64,000 nucleotides of DNA from an uncultured Rhodobacterales bacterium. GTDB taxonomy: Bacteria; Pseudomonadota; Alphaproteobacteria; Rhodobacterales; Rhodobacteraceae. The notes below the pieces were generated by a model. The model worked only from the letters and a program-made list of their open reading frames with translations. It ran no database searches and was not told the DNA's origin. Within the stretch, counting starts at the first letter, position 1. Every line of letters begins with the position of its first letter. The translations under genes and the position numbers were made by a program. The stretch spans positions 25,685 to 89,684 of the forward strand of contig CAIQOV010000002.1 of assembly GCA_903873585.1 (NCBI GenBank), written 5' to 3'. Positions 30,885 to 40,726 of this stretch are shown here, one piece after another.

Positions 30885-32233
30885 TATGCTTTGCCTTTCG
30901 CCGCTTTGATGGCTTTCAAACGGTCAAACAATTTCACCGCCAACCCCGCTTTGTTCACCTGCGGCGCGCGGCCCAAGGCCACGGCCCCTGCGGGCACGTC
31001 TTGGGTGATGACAGACCCTGACCCTGTGAGCGCGCCGTCGCCCACGGTGACGGGGGCGACCAGCATCGTATCAGAGCCGATGAAGACGTTTTTGCCAATC
31101 TCGGTATGGTGCTTCATCACACCGTCATAGTTGCAGGTCACGGTTCCTGCGCCGATATTGGTGAACTCGCCCACATGGGCGTCGCCAATATAGGTCAGAT
31201 GGCCAACCTTAACGCCTTCATCCAGCACGGCGTTCTTGATTTCGACAAAGTTGCCAACATGCACATCTTCAGCCAATTCCGCCCCCGGCCGTAAGCGGGC
31301 AAAGGGGCCGACGGTTGCACCGCGAGAGATGTGGCAGCCTTCTAAATGGCAAAAGCCCTTGATGTCGGCCCCCGATTCCACCGTGACGGCAGGGCCGAAG
31401 ATGACGTGGGGGCCGATGGTGGCATCGCGGCCAACCCATGTATCTAGGGCGAAATAAACCGTGTCGGGGGCTGTCAGCGTGACACCGTTTTCCAAAGCGT
31501 CAAACCGCGCGCGGGTTTGAAAGGCGGCTTCTGCGGCAGCGAGTTGGTGGCGGGTGTTGATGCCCAGAGTTTCACCCTCAGCGCAGGTGACATAGCCCAC
31601 CGACAGGCCTTGGGCACGGGCGAGGGCCACGATATCGGTCAGATAGTATTCCCCCGCCACATTGGCATTGCCAACCTTTGCCACCAGATCAAACAGCGTG
31701 CTGGCCTGCGCGCAAACGACGCCAGAGTTGCACAAGGTGATGGCGCGCTGCGCCTCAGTTGCGTCTTTGTATTCGACAATTTCCGCCAACTGATCGCCCT
31801 GCACGATCAATCGGCCATACCGGCCCGGATCAGCCGCTTGAAAGCCCAACACCACCACGGCATGGGTGGCGCGGGCTTCCATCATAGCGGCCAAGGTTTC
31901 AGGGCGCACAAAAGGCGTGTCGCCATAAAGCACAATCGCCTCACCCTCGGCCTTGGCCAAAAGGGGGGCGGCTTGGGCCACGGCATGGGCTGTGCCCAGT
32001 TGGGGGTCTTGCACGACAGTCTCGTAAGCCTCGTCAAAGGCAAGGGTTGCTTTGGCGACCGCTTCCGCCTCGTGCCCTGTCACCACCACAACCCGCGAAG
32101 GCTCCAGCGAACGCGCCGCCGAAAGCGCATGGTGCAGCATCGGCACGCCGGCCAAAGGGTGCAGCACCTTGGGCAGGTCGGAATTCATCCGCGTGCCCAT
32201 GCCCGCCGCCAAAACAATCACTGAAACCTGCAT
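30884..32233 (-). CDS. glmU: Bifunctional GlcNAc-1-P uridyltransferase / GlcN-1-P acetyltransferase
   Basis: VIVLAAGMGTRMNSDLPKVLHPLAGVPML plus left-handed beta-helix hexapeptides; start at MQVSVIV. Confidence 0.97.
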   Translation of the reverse strand: MQVSVIVLAAGMGTRMNSDLPKVLHPLAGVPMLHHALSAARSLEPSRVVVVTGHEAEAVAKATLAFDEAYETVVQDPQLGTAHAVAQAAPLLAKAEGEAIVLYGDTPFVRPETLAAMMEARATHAVVVLGFQAADPGRYGRLIVQGDQLAEIVEYKDATEAQRAITLCNSGVVCAQASTLFDLVAKVGNANVAGEYYLTDIVALARAQGLSVGYVTCAEGETLGINTRHQLAAAEAAFQTRARFDALENGVTLTAPDTVYFALDTWVGRDATIGPHVIFGPAVTVESGADIKGFCHLEGCHISRGATVGPFARLRPGAELAEDVHVGNFVEIKNAVLDEGVKVGHLTYIGDAHVGEFTNIGAGTVTCNYDGVMKHHTEIGKNVFIGSDTMLVAPVTVGDGALTGSGSVITQDVPAGAVALGRAPQVNKAGLAVKLFDRLKAIKAAKGKA

Positions 32234-32324
32234 CTGCCTCTTTCCTTTATTCTTACCCCGTTTTACCCCGCAGGGGGGCGACAGCAAGGGGGCATGGGTT
32301 CACGCCATGTTACAGGGGGGCGGG

Positions 32325-32987
32325 ATGCGCACAGTGGTTTTTGATCTTGATGGCACGCTGGCAGACACCAGCGCTGACCTGTTGGCTGCGGCCAATGCTT
32401 GCTTTGTCGAACTGGGGCATAAAGCGCCCTTGGGGGCTGCTGATAGCCTGACGGCCTTTCACGGCGGGCGGGCCATGCTGCGCTTGGGGTTTGACAGGCT
32501 GGGTGTGGCGTGGGGCGAGGATGACATTTCCCGCGAATACCCGCGTTTGCTGGCAACCTATGCCGATGTGCTAGACCGTGAAACGCGGCTTTACCCCGGT
32601 GCGGTGGAGGCCGTGCAAGACTTGCGCGCTTTGGGCTATGCCACGGCCATTTGCACCAATAAGCCCGAAGGCTTGGCGGTGGAACTGGTGAAGCGTTTGG
32701 GCATTGCGCCCTTGTTCGGCGCGCTGATCGGCGCTGATACCTTCCCCCTGCGCAAGCCCGACCCGATGCCCTACCGCGCTGCGGTGGAACGGGCGGGGGG
32801 CTCTGTGGCGCGATCGTTCCTGATCGGCGATACGCAAACCGATCATGACACGGCGCGCGCGGCAGGTGTGCCCATCGTTTTGGTCAGCTTTGGCCCCGAA
32901 GGCCAAGGCGTTGCGCGGCTAAATCCCGATGCGCTGCTGCACCACTACGCCGACCTGCCCGCGCTTGCCCAAAAGCTGATTTCCTGA
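32325..32987 (+). CDS. gph: HAD-family hydrolase, phosphoglycolate phosphatase-like
   Basis: MRTVVFDLDGTLADTSADLLAAAN ... TNKPEGLA ... KPDPMPYRAAV ... IGDTQTDHDTARAAGVP. Confidence 0.85.
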   Translation: MRTVVFDLDGTLADTSADLLAAANACFVELGHKAPLGAADSLTAFHGGRAMLRLGFDRLGVAWGEDDISREYPRLLATYADVLDRETRLYPGAVEAVQDLRALGYATAICTNKPEGLAVELVKRLGIAPLFGALIGADTFPLRKPDPMPYRAAVERAGGSVARSFLIGDTQTDHDTARAAGVPIVLVSFGPEGQGVARLNPDALLHHYADLPALAQKLIS

Positions 32988-33020
32988 AAGAAGCGGGCCT
33001 AGACCCGCGCAGGAGACGCC

Positions 33021-34265
33021 ATGACCACCCCTCACCCCACCCCCATTTCGCGCCACGCCGTGACGTTCATTTTTGTCACCGTGCTGCTGGATATGGTGGG
33101 CTTTGGCATCATCATTCCGGTGCTGCCCAAGCTGATCGGCACCGTGGCGGATGTGTCTTTGGCGGAAGCTGCAAAGATTGGCGGCTGGATGGCGGCGGGC
33201 TATTCGATTGCGCAGTTTGCCTTTGGGCCCTTGCTGGGCAACCTGTCAGACCGCTTTGGCCGCAGACCCTTGCTTTTGCTGGCCATCTTGGGCCTTGGTT
33301 TGGACTTTCTGGCTCAGGCTTGGGCCCCTACGACGGGTTGGCTGTTTGCGGGGCGTATCCTCGCGGGCCTGTGCGGGGCGTCTTGGGTGATTGCCAACGC
33401 CTATATCGCGGATGTGACAGCGCCCGAAGATCGCGGCAAGGCGTTTGGCATGATGGGGGCGGCCTTTGGTTTGGGCTTTATCATCGGGCCGGTGATCGGC
33501 GGGCTGCTGGGAGAGTTCGGTGCAAGGGTGCCGTTTTATGTGGCCGCAGGCGTGTCAGGGGTGAACCTGATCTACGGCTATGTCGTGCTGCCCGAAACCC
33601 TCACCGCCGCCAACCGCCGCCCGTTTGACTTGGCGCGGGCCAATCCGTTTGGGGCGTTCAAGATCTTTGGCCAATATAAGGGCGTCTTGCCGCTGTGCTT
33701 GGTGCTGGCGCTGTTTTTCTTTTTCTCCTCGGTCTATCCGGCCATCTGGGCCTTTTGGGGCAAGGTGCGCTTTGGCTGGTCAGAGGCGATGATCGGCGTG
33801 ACCTTGGCCGTCTTTGGCGTGGTGATTGCAGCCTTCCAAGGCGGGCTAACGGGGCGGTTTGTGAAGCTGTTTGGCGATCAGGGCACGGTGATTTTGGGCT
33901 TTATCTCGGCCATTGTGGTGGGGGTGGGATACGGGGTGACGGGATCACTGGCGGTGGTGTTCTTGCTGATGGTGGTTCACGGGCCAGAAGGGTTTATCAA
34001 CCCGCTTTTGACAGCGCGCATGTCAAAGCGTGTGCCAGAAAATGCGCAGGGCGAGTTGCAGGGCGGAATCTCGGCCATCACCAATATCGCAATGCTGGCG
34101 GGCACGGTGTTTTACGCGCAGGTCTTTGGGTACTTCATGTCACCGACAGCCCCTTTCCAATCGCCCAACGTGGCCTATTATCTGACGGGGGCCGGCATGA
34201 CCCTGACCTTTGGGCTGTTTTTATGGGTGTCAGCCCGCGACCGTGAAGGGGCAAGCGCATCATGA
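33021..34265 (+). CDS. MFS transporter, TCR/Tet-type
   Basis: FVTVLLDMVGFGIIIPVLPKLI, LGNLSDRFGRRPLLL motif A; 12 TM. Confidence 0.88.
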   Translation: MTTPHPTPISRHAVTFIFVTVLLDMVGFGIIIPVLPKLIGTVADVSLAEAAKIGGWMAAGYSIAQFAFGPLLGNLSDRFGRRPLLLLAILGLGLDFLAQAWAPTTGWLFAGRILAGLCGASWVIANAYIADVTAPEDRGKAFGMMGAAFGLGFIIGPVIGGLLGEFGARVPFYVAAGVSGVNLIYGYVVLPETLTAANRRPFDLARANPFGAFKIFGQYKGVLPLCLVLALFFFFSSVYPAIWAFWGKVRFGWSEAMIGVTLAVFGVVIAAFQGGLTGRFVKLFGDQGTVILGFISAIVVGVGYGVTGSLAVVFLLMVVHGPEGFINPLLTARMSKRVPENAQGELQGGISAITNIAMLAGTVFYAQVFGYFMSPTAPFQSPNVAYYLTGAGMTLTFGLFLWVSARDREGASAS

Positions 34266-35494
34266 GCGAGGTTTTCACCGGCAATTTCACCCAGCAAGAG
34301 CCGATCCCGGAAGAGGGCATCGAGGCCGCTTTGGCCGTGCTGCGCAGTGGCCGTTTGCACCGCTACAATACGGCTGCGGGCGAGGTGGCGCAAACAGCCC
34401 TGCTTGAGGAAGAGTTCGCAGCCCTGACGGGGGCGAAATATTGCCTTGCTGTGGCTTCGGGGGGCTATGCTTTGGGCTGTGCGCTGCGTGCGCTGGATAT
34501 TCAGGCAGGTGAGCCGGTTTTGACCAACGCTTTCACCTTGGCCCCCGTGCCGGGGGCGATTGCAGCGGTGGGCGGGCGGCCGGTTTTTGTCGAAGTGACC
34601 GAAGATCTGGTGATTGATCTTGGCGATCTGGAAGCCAAGGCGCGCTTAAGCGGGGCGCGGCTGTTGATGCTAAGCCATATGCGCGGGCATCTGTGCGACA
34701 TGACGGCGTTGATGGCGCTGTGCGATGGCTTGGGTGTGCGGGTGATTGAAGACTGCGCTCATACGATGGGGGCTGCGTGGAACGGGGTCGCCTCGGGGCG
34801 GCACGGGGTGGTGGCGTGCTATTCGATGCAGACCTATAAGCACATCAATTCCGGCGAGGGTGGCTTTTTGATCAGCGATGATGCGGCCCTGATGGCGCGC
34901 GCGGTGCTGCTGTCGGGCAGCTATATGCTTTATGCCAAACACCGCGCCGCCCCCCCGCCCGAAGCGTTTGAGGCGGTGCGGATGGTAACCCCCAACGTGT
35001 CAGGCCGTATGGACAATCTGCGCGCCGCGATCTTACGCCCGCAGCTTAAGGTGCTGGGCGAACGTGTGGCGCGCTGGGAAGTGCTGTACCGCAGACTTGA
35101 AGCGGGGCTGGTCGCCACGCCGGGGCTGGCGCTGGTGGAACGACCCGAGGCGGAGACCTTTGTGGGATCATCCTTCCAGTTCCGCCTGCCCGACTGGTCG
35201 CCCGCGCGCATCGCCTTATTCTTGCAACGCTGCGTGGCGCGGGGGGTGGAGTTGAAATGGTTCGGCGCGGAGGAGCCTGTGGCCTTCACCTCGCGTTACG
35301 ATCATTGGCGCTATGCTGAAGCGCAAAGCCTGCCCCAGACCGACAGGATTTTGGCGGGGCTGATTGATTTGCGCTTGCCGCTGACCTTCACACCGCAAGA
35401 TTGCGACACCATCGCGCGCATCCTTCGGGCCGAGGCTTTGAGCGTGGGGCAGGGGCCAGAGCCGGAAGGGGTTTTGGCACCTGCCATTCAATAG
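34262..35494 (+). CDS. DegT/DnrJ/EryC1/StrS-family PLP aminotransferase
   Basis: EDCAHTMGAAWNGVASGRHGVVACYSMQTYKHINSGEGGFL PLP-lysine region; ATG overlaps MFS stop (ATGA). Confidence 0.88.
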   Translation: MSEVFTGNFTQQEPIPEEGIEAALAVLRSGRLHRYNTAAGEVAQTALLEEEFAALTGAKYCLAVASGGYALGCALRALDIQAGEPVLTNAFTLAPVPGAIAAVGGRPVFVEVTEDLVIDLGDLEAKARLSGARLLMLSHMRGHLCDMTALMALCDGLGVRVIEDCAHTMGAAWNGVASGRHGVVACYSMQTYKHINSGEGGFLISDDAALMARAVLLSGSYMLYAKHRAAPPPEAFEAVRMVTPNVSGRMDNLRAAILRPQLKVLGERVARWEVLYRRLEAGLVATPGLALVERPEAETFVGSSFQFRLPDWSPARIALFLQRCVARGVELKWFGAEEPVAFTSRYDHWRYAEAQSLPQTDRILAGLIDLRLPLTFTPQDCDTIARILRAEALSVGQGPEPEGVLAPAIQ

Positions 35495-35511
35495 ATGGCA
35501 CCCTGTGACAC

Positions 35512-35566
35512 GCAGGGGGTTTCACACCCCCTGCACCCCCGTGGGATATTTGGGCAAGTATGAAAG
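35512..35566. repeat. Structured Rhodobacteraceae-type intergenic repeat, copy 2
   Basis: GCAGGGGG-TTTCACA-CCCCCTGC hairpin followed by ACCCCCGTGGGATATTTGGGCAAGTATGAAAG. Confidence 0.85.
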
Positions 35567-35581
35567 GGGAGCGGGGGGGCG

Positions 35582-36664
35582 TTAGGTGAGTTTGAATTGT
35601 TTGGCGAGTTTGAGGCCTTGGCCTTGGTAATTTGAAGAAATGCCTGTGCCGTAAAGCGTGTCAGGGCGTTCGGTCATGGCTTCGTAGACAAGGCGGCCGA
35701 CGACTTGGCCATGTTCCAGCACAAAGGGCGCTTCGTGGCAGCGCACTTCCAAAACGCCGCGCGACCCTGTGCCGCCGGCTGCGGCATGGCCAAAGCCCGG
35801 GTCAAAGAAGCCTGCGTAATGCACACGAAATTCGCCGACCATGGCAAGGTAGGGGGCCATTTCGGCAGCGTAGTCGGGCGGGATGGTGACGGCTTCACGG
35901 CTGACAAGGATGTAAAAGGCCCCCGGGTCTAGGATGATCTGGCCATTTGACGCGCGCACCTCTTCCCAGAAATCGCGGGCGGGGTAATGGGCGATGCGGT
36001 CAAGATCCACTACGCCGGTATGGGGCTTGGCGCGGTAGCCCAGAAGGTCGCCTTGGGCGGGGCGCAGGTCGACCGAAAAGCCCAAGCCTTCGGAGATGAC
36101 AGGGGTGCCAGACACGAGCGGATCAACGCCGTGCAGGGCGCGCAGTTGATCGTCAGACAGGGTGGCATGGCCATAGCGAAAGCGGATTTGGTTTAACCTT
36201 TGGCCCGCGCGCACCAGCACGGAAAAGCTGCGGGGGCACACTTCGGCATAAAGCGGGCCAGCATAGCCTTCGGGGATACGGTCAAACTCTGCCCCGCCAT
36301 CGGTGATGGTGCGGGTGAGCAGATCAAGCCTGCCGGTCGAGGATTTGGCATTGGCCACAGCCGACAGGCCCGCAGGCAGGTTCAGCCGTTCCATCAGGGG
36401 CACAACATAGACACAGCCCTTTTCCAGCACAGCGCCCTTGGTCAGATCAACCTCGTGCATCATGAATTCGTCCAGCCGTGCCGCGACCTTTCGCCCAGCC
36501 CCCGCAAGGAACGAGGCGCGCACGCGGTAAGCCTTTGTTCCCAAGCGCAGATCAAGGCTGGCGGGTTGCACTTGGGCGGGATCAATCGGCAGATCGGCCT
36601 TAATCGCGCCTTGGGCCATCAACAGGCGCAGGCTTTGCGCGGGCAGCACACCGGGGCGGTTCAT
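35582..36664 (-). CDS. dcd: 2'-deoxycytidine 5'-triphosphate deaminase, long (~360 aa, two-domain) alphaproteobacterial form
   Basis: QPASLDLRLG, ANAKSSTGRLDLLTRTITDGGAEFDRIPEGYAGPLYAEVCPRSFSVLVRAGQRLNQIRF; second DCD-like half with GFFDPGFG. Confidence 0.88.
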   Translation of the reverse strand: MNRPGVLPAQSLRLLMAQGAIKADLPIDPAQVQPASLDLRLGTKAYRVRASFLAGAGRKVAARLDEFMMHEVDLTKGAVLEKGCVYVVPLMERLNLPAGLSAVANAKSSTGRLDLLTRTITDGGAEFDRIPEGYAGPLYAEVCPRSFSVLVRAGQRLNQIRFRYGHATLSDDQLRALHGVDPLVSGTPVISEGLGFSVDLRPAQGDLLGYRAKPHTGVVDLDRIAHYPARDFWEEVRASNGQIILDPGAFYILVSREAVTIPPDYAAEMAPYLAMVGEFRVHYAGFFDPGFGHAAAGGTGSRGVLEVRCHEAPFVLEHGQVVGRLVYEAMTERPDTLYGTGISSNYQGQGLKLAKQFKLT

Positions 36665-36700
36665 GGGCGGGCCTTTCGCGGCAAGACAAGCATTTCAAAC

Positions 36701-36742
36701 AAAAAACCGCCCGCAAGGCCAGATGCCCCACGGACGGTTTTT
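36701..36742 (-). terminator. Terminator of tRNA-Pro (bidirectional looking)
   Basis: Minus strand AAAAACCGTCCG ... CGGGCGGTTTTTT; arms pair with one G-U. Confidence 0.75.
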
Positions 36743-36746
36743 GCAA

Positions 36747-36824
36747 TGGTCGGGCCGGAGAGATTCGAACTCTCGACCTCCCGCCCCCCAGACGGACGCG
36801 CTAACCAGGCTGCGCTACGACCCG
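36747..36824 (-). tRNA. tRNA-Pro, anticodon GGG
   Basis: CGGGTCGTAGCGCAGCCTGGTTAGCGCGTCCGTCTGGGGGGCGGGAGGTCGAGAGTTCGAATCTCTCCGGCCCGACCA folds as a cloverleaf, CCA encoded; anticodon loop CTGGGGG. Confidence 0.95.
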
Positions 36825-36903
36825 ACGATGGAGGCGATACATAGCGATAATCCGGGCGGGGGCAAGCGGGAAAATGAGAGCCAGCACACATGGTTGCCCG
36901 CCC

Positions 36904-37701
36904 CTAGCTTTGCGGGCGTGTGGCTTGGGCCATACGGGCGTGCAATTGGCGCAGGCGGTCGTGCAGATCGCGCAGCGCTGGGCTGGTTTGGCCCACAGCG
37001 CTCGCGGGCAGGGGCTGCAACTGGGCGGCCATTTGCGCCAGTTTGTGCAGGGCGGGGGTAGGGGCCGGCAGTGGTGTGGGAAGGGGGATCAGGTCGAAGA
37101 CGGGGGCCGCATCAACCTCGACCCAGATATGCGGGGCTTCGGGGACATCTTCGGCCAGCAAAAGCGGTAACTTGGGTTGTTGGGTGTCGGCCGTTACCAC
37201 CGTTGGGCGCGGCTTGCGCGGGCTGGTGGGCGCGCTAGGAACGGCGGTTTCAAGCGGTGATGCGGGCTCTAGCGCAAACAAGGATTGTATCGTGGCCCCC
37301 TGCGCTGGCGCTGAAGGGCTGGCCCGGCGCGGTTGGCCGTTCAGCGGCAGAACCTGCGCTTGGGGCGGGGGTTGTGTGGCTGCGACCGGTTCCAATGCCT
37401 GTGCTGCCGCGCGGTCAAGATCGGCGGGCAGCGCACCGCCGATGGCTGCGACATGGCGCACGCCTTGTTCACGCAACACTTTTTGCACATCGCGGATCGT
37501 CAGCCCGTCGATGTGCAAAAGCTGACGAATGCCGCAAACCAGCGCCACATCAGACGGGCGGTAATAGCGCCGCCCGCCCGCCCGTTTGACAGGCTTGATC
37601 TGGGGAAAGCGTGTCTCCCAAAACCGCAGAACATGGGCGGGGATCGCTATCGCTTCGGCCACTTCTGAAATGGTGCGGAATGCGTCCGGCGCTTTGTCCA
37701 T
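36904..37701 (-). CDS. MerR-family transcriptional regulator
   Basis: [48 protein letters not shown]; alphaproteobacterial neighbour of ihfA. Confidence 0.88.
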   Translation of the reverse strand: MDKAPDAFRTISEVAEAIAIPAHVLRFWETRFPQIKPVKRAGGRRYYRPSDVALVCGIRQLLHIDGLTIRDVQKVLREQGVRHVAAIGGALPADLDRAAAQALEPVAATQPPPQAQVLPLNGQPRRASPSAPAQGATIQSLFALEPASPLETAVPSAPTSPRKPRPTVVTADTQQPKLPLLLAEDVPEAPHIWVEVDAAPVFDLIPLPTPLPAPTPALHKLAQMAAQLQPLPASAVGQTSPALRDLHDRLRQLHARMAQATRPQS

Positions 37702-37715
37702 CCGCTGGCCTGATC

Positions 37716-38015
37716 TTACTTGGCGCCGCCTGCGACGCGATCTTTCATCAGATGCGACGGACGGAAGGTCAGCACACGGCGCGGCGATATTGGCACTTCA
37801 TCGCCGGTTTTCGGGTTGCGCCCCACACGCGCGGTTTTAGAGCGCAGCGAAAAGGTGCCAAAGGACGAGATCTTGACCGTCTCACCCGCAGCCAGCGCGT
37901 CAGAGACGTGTTGCAGCACAGATTCCACCAGTTGCGCAGATTCGTTGCGCGACAGGCCCACTTCGCGAAACACTGATTCGCTTAGGTCCATGCGTGTTAG
38001 AGTTTTTTCAGCCAT
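37716..38015 (-). CDS. ihfA: Integration host factor alpha subunit
   Basis: [34 protein letters not shown] ... [39 protein letters not shown]. Confidence 0.95.
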   Translation of the reverse strand: MAEKTLTRMDLSESVFREVGLSRNESAQLVESVLQHVSDALAAGETVKISSFGTFSLRSKTARVGRNPKTGDEVPISPRRVLTFRPSHLMKDRVAGGAK

Positions 38016-38030
38016 TCTATCCCCCCCGGG

Positions 38031-38062
38031 CAATTTGACCGAAGATGCGGCGGATCAAATTG
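38031..38062 (-). promoter_or_regulatory. Inverted repeat in ihfA leader
   Basis: CAATTTGA(CCG)...(CGG)A-TCAAATTG; lies just upstream of the GGGGGGG RBS-like run. Confidence 0.5.
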
Positions 38063-38165
38063 CGAGTCAATAACAATGGCTTGAAGCGCGATCATTGGGT
38101 GGGGGTGTTGACGCAAAAGGGCGCAAAGGTTTGACTTTTGGATACTCAGTCGGGCTGGCTTGGTC

Positions 38166-39137
38166 TTACCAGCGCAAAACCACAGCGCCCCAAGCCAAAC
38201 CGCCGCCAATCGCCTCGGTCACCAGCAGGTCGCCTTGCTTGATCTGGCCGCGCTGCACGCCCACCGACAAGGCCAGTGGAATCGAGGCGGCAGAGGTATT
38301 GCCGTGATCTTGCACCGTCACCACAACCCGTTCCATCGGCACTTGCATGCGCTTGGCCGTACCTTCGATGATGCGGATATTGGCTTGGTGCGGGACGATC
38401 CAGTCAACATCCTCACCCGACAGGCCGGCCTTATCCAAGGCGGCATGGGCGGTTTCGGCCAGTTTTTCCACGGCGTGGCGGAAAACTTCTTTGCCCTGCA
38501 TCCGCAGATGGCCGGTTTTGCCGGTAGACACACCACCGTCAACATAGAGCAGGTCTTTAAAGCGCCCGTCAGAATGCAGGTCGGTCGCCAGAATGCCACG
38601 GTCGGCGGAGGTGCCTGTTAGCTCTTGGCCTTCCAGCACCAAAGCGCCTGCGCCATCGCCGAACAGAACGCAGGTGGCGCGGTCATCCCAATCCATCAGG
38701 CGGGAAAAGGTTTCCGCCCCAATCACCAGCACACGCTTGGCTTGGCCCGACACAATCAGCGCATTGGCGGTGGATAGGGCGTAAACAAAGCCCGCGCAGA
38801 CAGCTTGCACATCGAACGCAAAGCCTTGGGTCATGCCCAACTTGGCCTGCACCATGGTCGCAGCAGAGGGAAAGGTGAGATCAGCTGTCGAGGTTGCCAG
38901 CACAATCGCGTCAATATCATCGGGCGACAGGCCCGCATGGGTTAGGGCGGCTTGGGCGGCAAAGGTGGCAAGATCAGACGTGGTCTGCCCTTGCGCCACA
39001 AAATGCCGCCGTTCAATGCCTGAACGCGAGCGAATCCATTCGTCAGTGGTTTGCACAAGGGCTTCAAGTTCGGCATTGGGCACAATGCGGTCGGGCAGAT
39101 AATGCCCAACGCCTTTAACCACGGCGCGCAGTGTCAT
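38166..39137 (-). CDS. fabH: 3-oxoacyl-[ACP] synthase III
   Basis: GVGHYLPDRIVPNAELEALVQTTDEWIRSRSGIERRHFV; FDVQAVCAGFVYAL active-site Cys; HQANIRII. Confidence 0.97.
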   Translation of the reverse strand: MTLRAVVKGVGHYLPDRIVPNAELEALVQTTDEWIRSRSGIERRHFVAQGQTTSDLATFAAQAALTHAGLSPDDIDAIVLATSTADLTFPSAATMVQAKLGMTQGFAFDVQAVCAGFVYALSTANALIVSGQAKRVLVIGAETFSRLMDWDDRATCVLFGDGAGALVLEGQELTGTSADRGILATDLHSDGRFKDLLYVDGGVSTGKTGHLRMQGKEVFRHAVEKLAETAHAALDKAGLSGEDVDWIVPHQANIRIIEGTAKRMQVPMERVVVTVQDHGNTSAASIPLALSVGVQRGQIKQGDLLVTEAIGGGLAWGAVVLRW

Positions 39138-40300
39138 TCCGGTTGTCCCATTCCCGCATCTCGGGGCGGCAATTGGGCCCCTTCGGCGCTACCTTGCCCC
39201 GTGGCCACAGCCGATGCAACCCGCGCCGCAAGTCTTTCGCGAAAGCCCGAACGCGCAAGCTTATAGGCCATGTCGATGGCAGCGGCGACACCAGTGGCAT
39301 CGGCCCCGCCGTGCGATTTGACCACGATGCCATTCAACCCCAAAAACACCCCGCCGTTTGATCGGCGCGGGTCCATGCGGGTGCGCAGGCGTTTAAGCGC
39401 GTTCATCGCCAGAAGCGCTGCGAATTTTGACAGGAAGGTGGCGTTAAACGCCTCACGCAGGAAATCGGCGATCAGGCGGGCGGTGCCTTCGCCGGTTTTC
39501 AGCGCGACATTGCCGGTGAAGCCATCGGTCACAATCACATCCACGCGGTTTGATGGCAGATCAACGCCTTCGACATAGCCGATATAGTCATAATCACCGC
39601 GAAGGGCGGCGGCGGCGATCTGGTCGCTGGCGGCTTTGAGTTCTGCGCTGCCCTTATGCTCTTCGGTGCCCACGTTCAGCAGGCCCACCCTTGGGCGTGC
39701 CAGCCCCATGCCGTTGCGCGCATAAGATGCGCCCATCATCGCATATTGCACCAAGTCTTCGGCATCGGCCTTAATATCAGCCCCCGCATCCAGCATCAGA
39801 TTATACCCGCCGAGATTGCGAGAGGGCCACAGGCAGGCAATCGCAGGGCGGTTCACCCCCGGCAAACGGCGCAGGCGGATCATGGCAACCGCCATCAGCG
39901 CGCCCGTGTTGCCGCAACTGACCGCAACAGAGGCCGCGCCATCGCGCACCGAATCGATGCAGCCCCACATCGAGGTGCCTTGGCCGTGGCGCATCACTTG
40001 GCTGGGTTTATCTTCCATCGTCACCACGCGCGCGGCGTGGAGCAGGGTGACACGGTTTTGCAAGGCGGGGTCGCGGGCCAAAAGTTTAGTCAGTTCACCT
40101 TCATCGCCGTGCAAGATAAAATCGGCATCGGGCATTTGCGCTGCACAAATGGAAAGACCGGCGACAACAGCCGCCGGTCCACGATCACCGCCCATGGCGT
40201 CAATCGAAAGTACAATGCGCGCGCTAACCAATGCCACAGACCCCTGTCCATTTTGGGGAAGCGTGCCGCGGGCATCAGGGCCTTGGCTCGCGCGTGTCAT
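39134..40300 (-). CDS. plsX: Phosphate acyltransferase PlsX (start uncertain)
   Basis: IVLSIDAMGGDRGPAAVVAGL ... GNTGALMAVAMIRLRRLPGVNRPAIACLWP; a GTG just upstream of ALVSARIVLSIDAMGGD is an alternative start. Confidence 0.95.
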   Translation of the reverse strand: MTRASQGPDARGTLPQNGQGSVALVSARIVLSIDAMGGDRGPAAVVAGLSICAAQMPDADFILHGDEGELTKLLARDPALQNRVTLLHAARVVTMEDKPSQVMRHGQGTSMWGCIDSVRDGAASVAVSCGNTGALMAVAMIRLRRLPGVNRPAIACLWPSRNLGGYNLMLDAGADIKADAEDLVQYAMMGASYARNGMGLARPRVGLLNVGTEEHKGSAELKAASDQIAAAALRGDYDYIGYVEGVDLPSNRVDVIVTDGFTGNVALKTGEGTARLIADFLREAFNATFLSKFAALLAMNALKRLRTRMDPRRSNGGVFLGLNGIVVKSHGGADATGVAAAIDMAYKLARSGFRERLAARVASAVATGQGSAEGAQLPPRDAGMGQPE

Positions 40301-40332
40301 GGGATGCTGGCCTTGGCCCTAGGTGGCGCGGC

Positions 40333-40539
40333 TTACGCCGCGTCCTCGTCCGAGGTGGCGGCTGCGGTCGAAGCCACAACTTCGCGCGCGTCATAATGGC
40401 CACAAGCGCCACACACGTGGTGCGGGCGCTTCAATTCGCCGCAGTTCGAGCATTCTGCCGGATTTGCAGCCACAAGCGAGTCATGGGCGCGGCGCATGTC
40501 GCGCTTAGAGGAGGTCGTACGATTCTGCGGGACAGCCAT
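40333..40539 (-). CDS. rpmF: 50S ribosomal protein L32
   Basis: [22 protein letters not shown] ... [26 protein letters not shown]. Confidence 0.97.
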   Translation of the reverse strand: MAVPQNRTTSSKRDMRRAHDSLVAANPAECSNCGELKRPHHVCGACGHYDAREVVASTAAATSDEDAA

Positions 40540-40726
40540 GTCACACCTTAAACTGAAGGGGACAGACCCCTGATTTCTTTGCGATTTCCGCTTTACTGAT
40601 CAGCTGTTTTCACCCCTGATCAGCCTCTTGGATGAGGCGCGGAACATAGACGGATTTGGGGCACGTGCAAGCCCTTTTCTGCAAGTCTTTCATATGCCTG
40701 TCACAGATGCGCCAAGCAGGGTTAGC

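Noticed and set aside
33021-34265. Tetracycline resistance determinant
   Set aside because: Only TCR/Tet-type MFS similarity by motif; substrate cannot be inferred from sequence, no regulator tetR adjacent.
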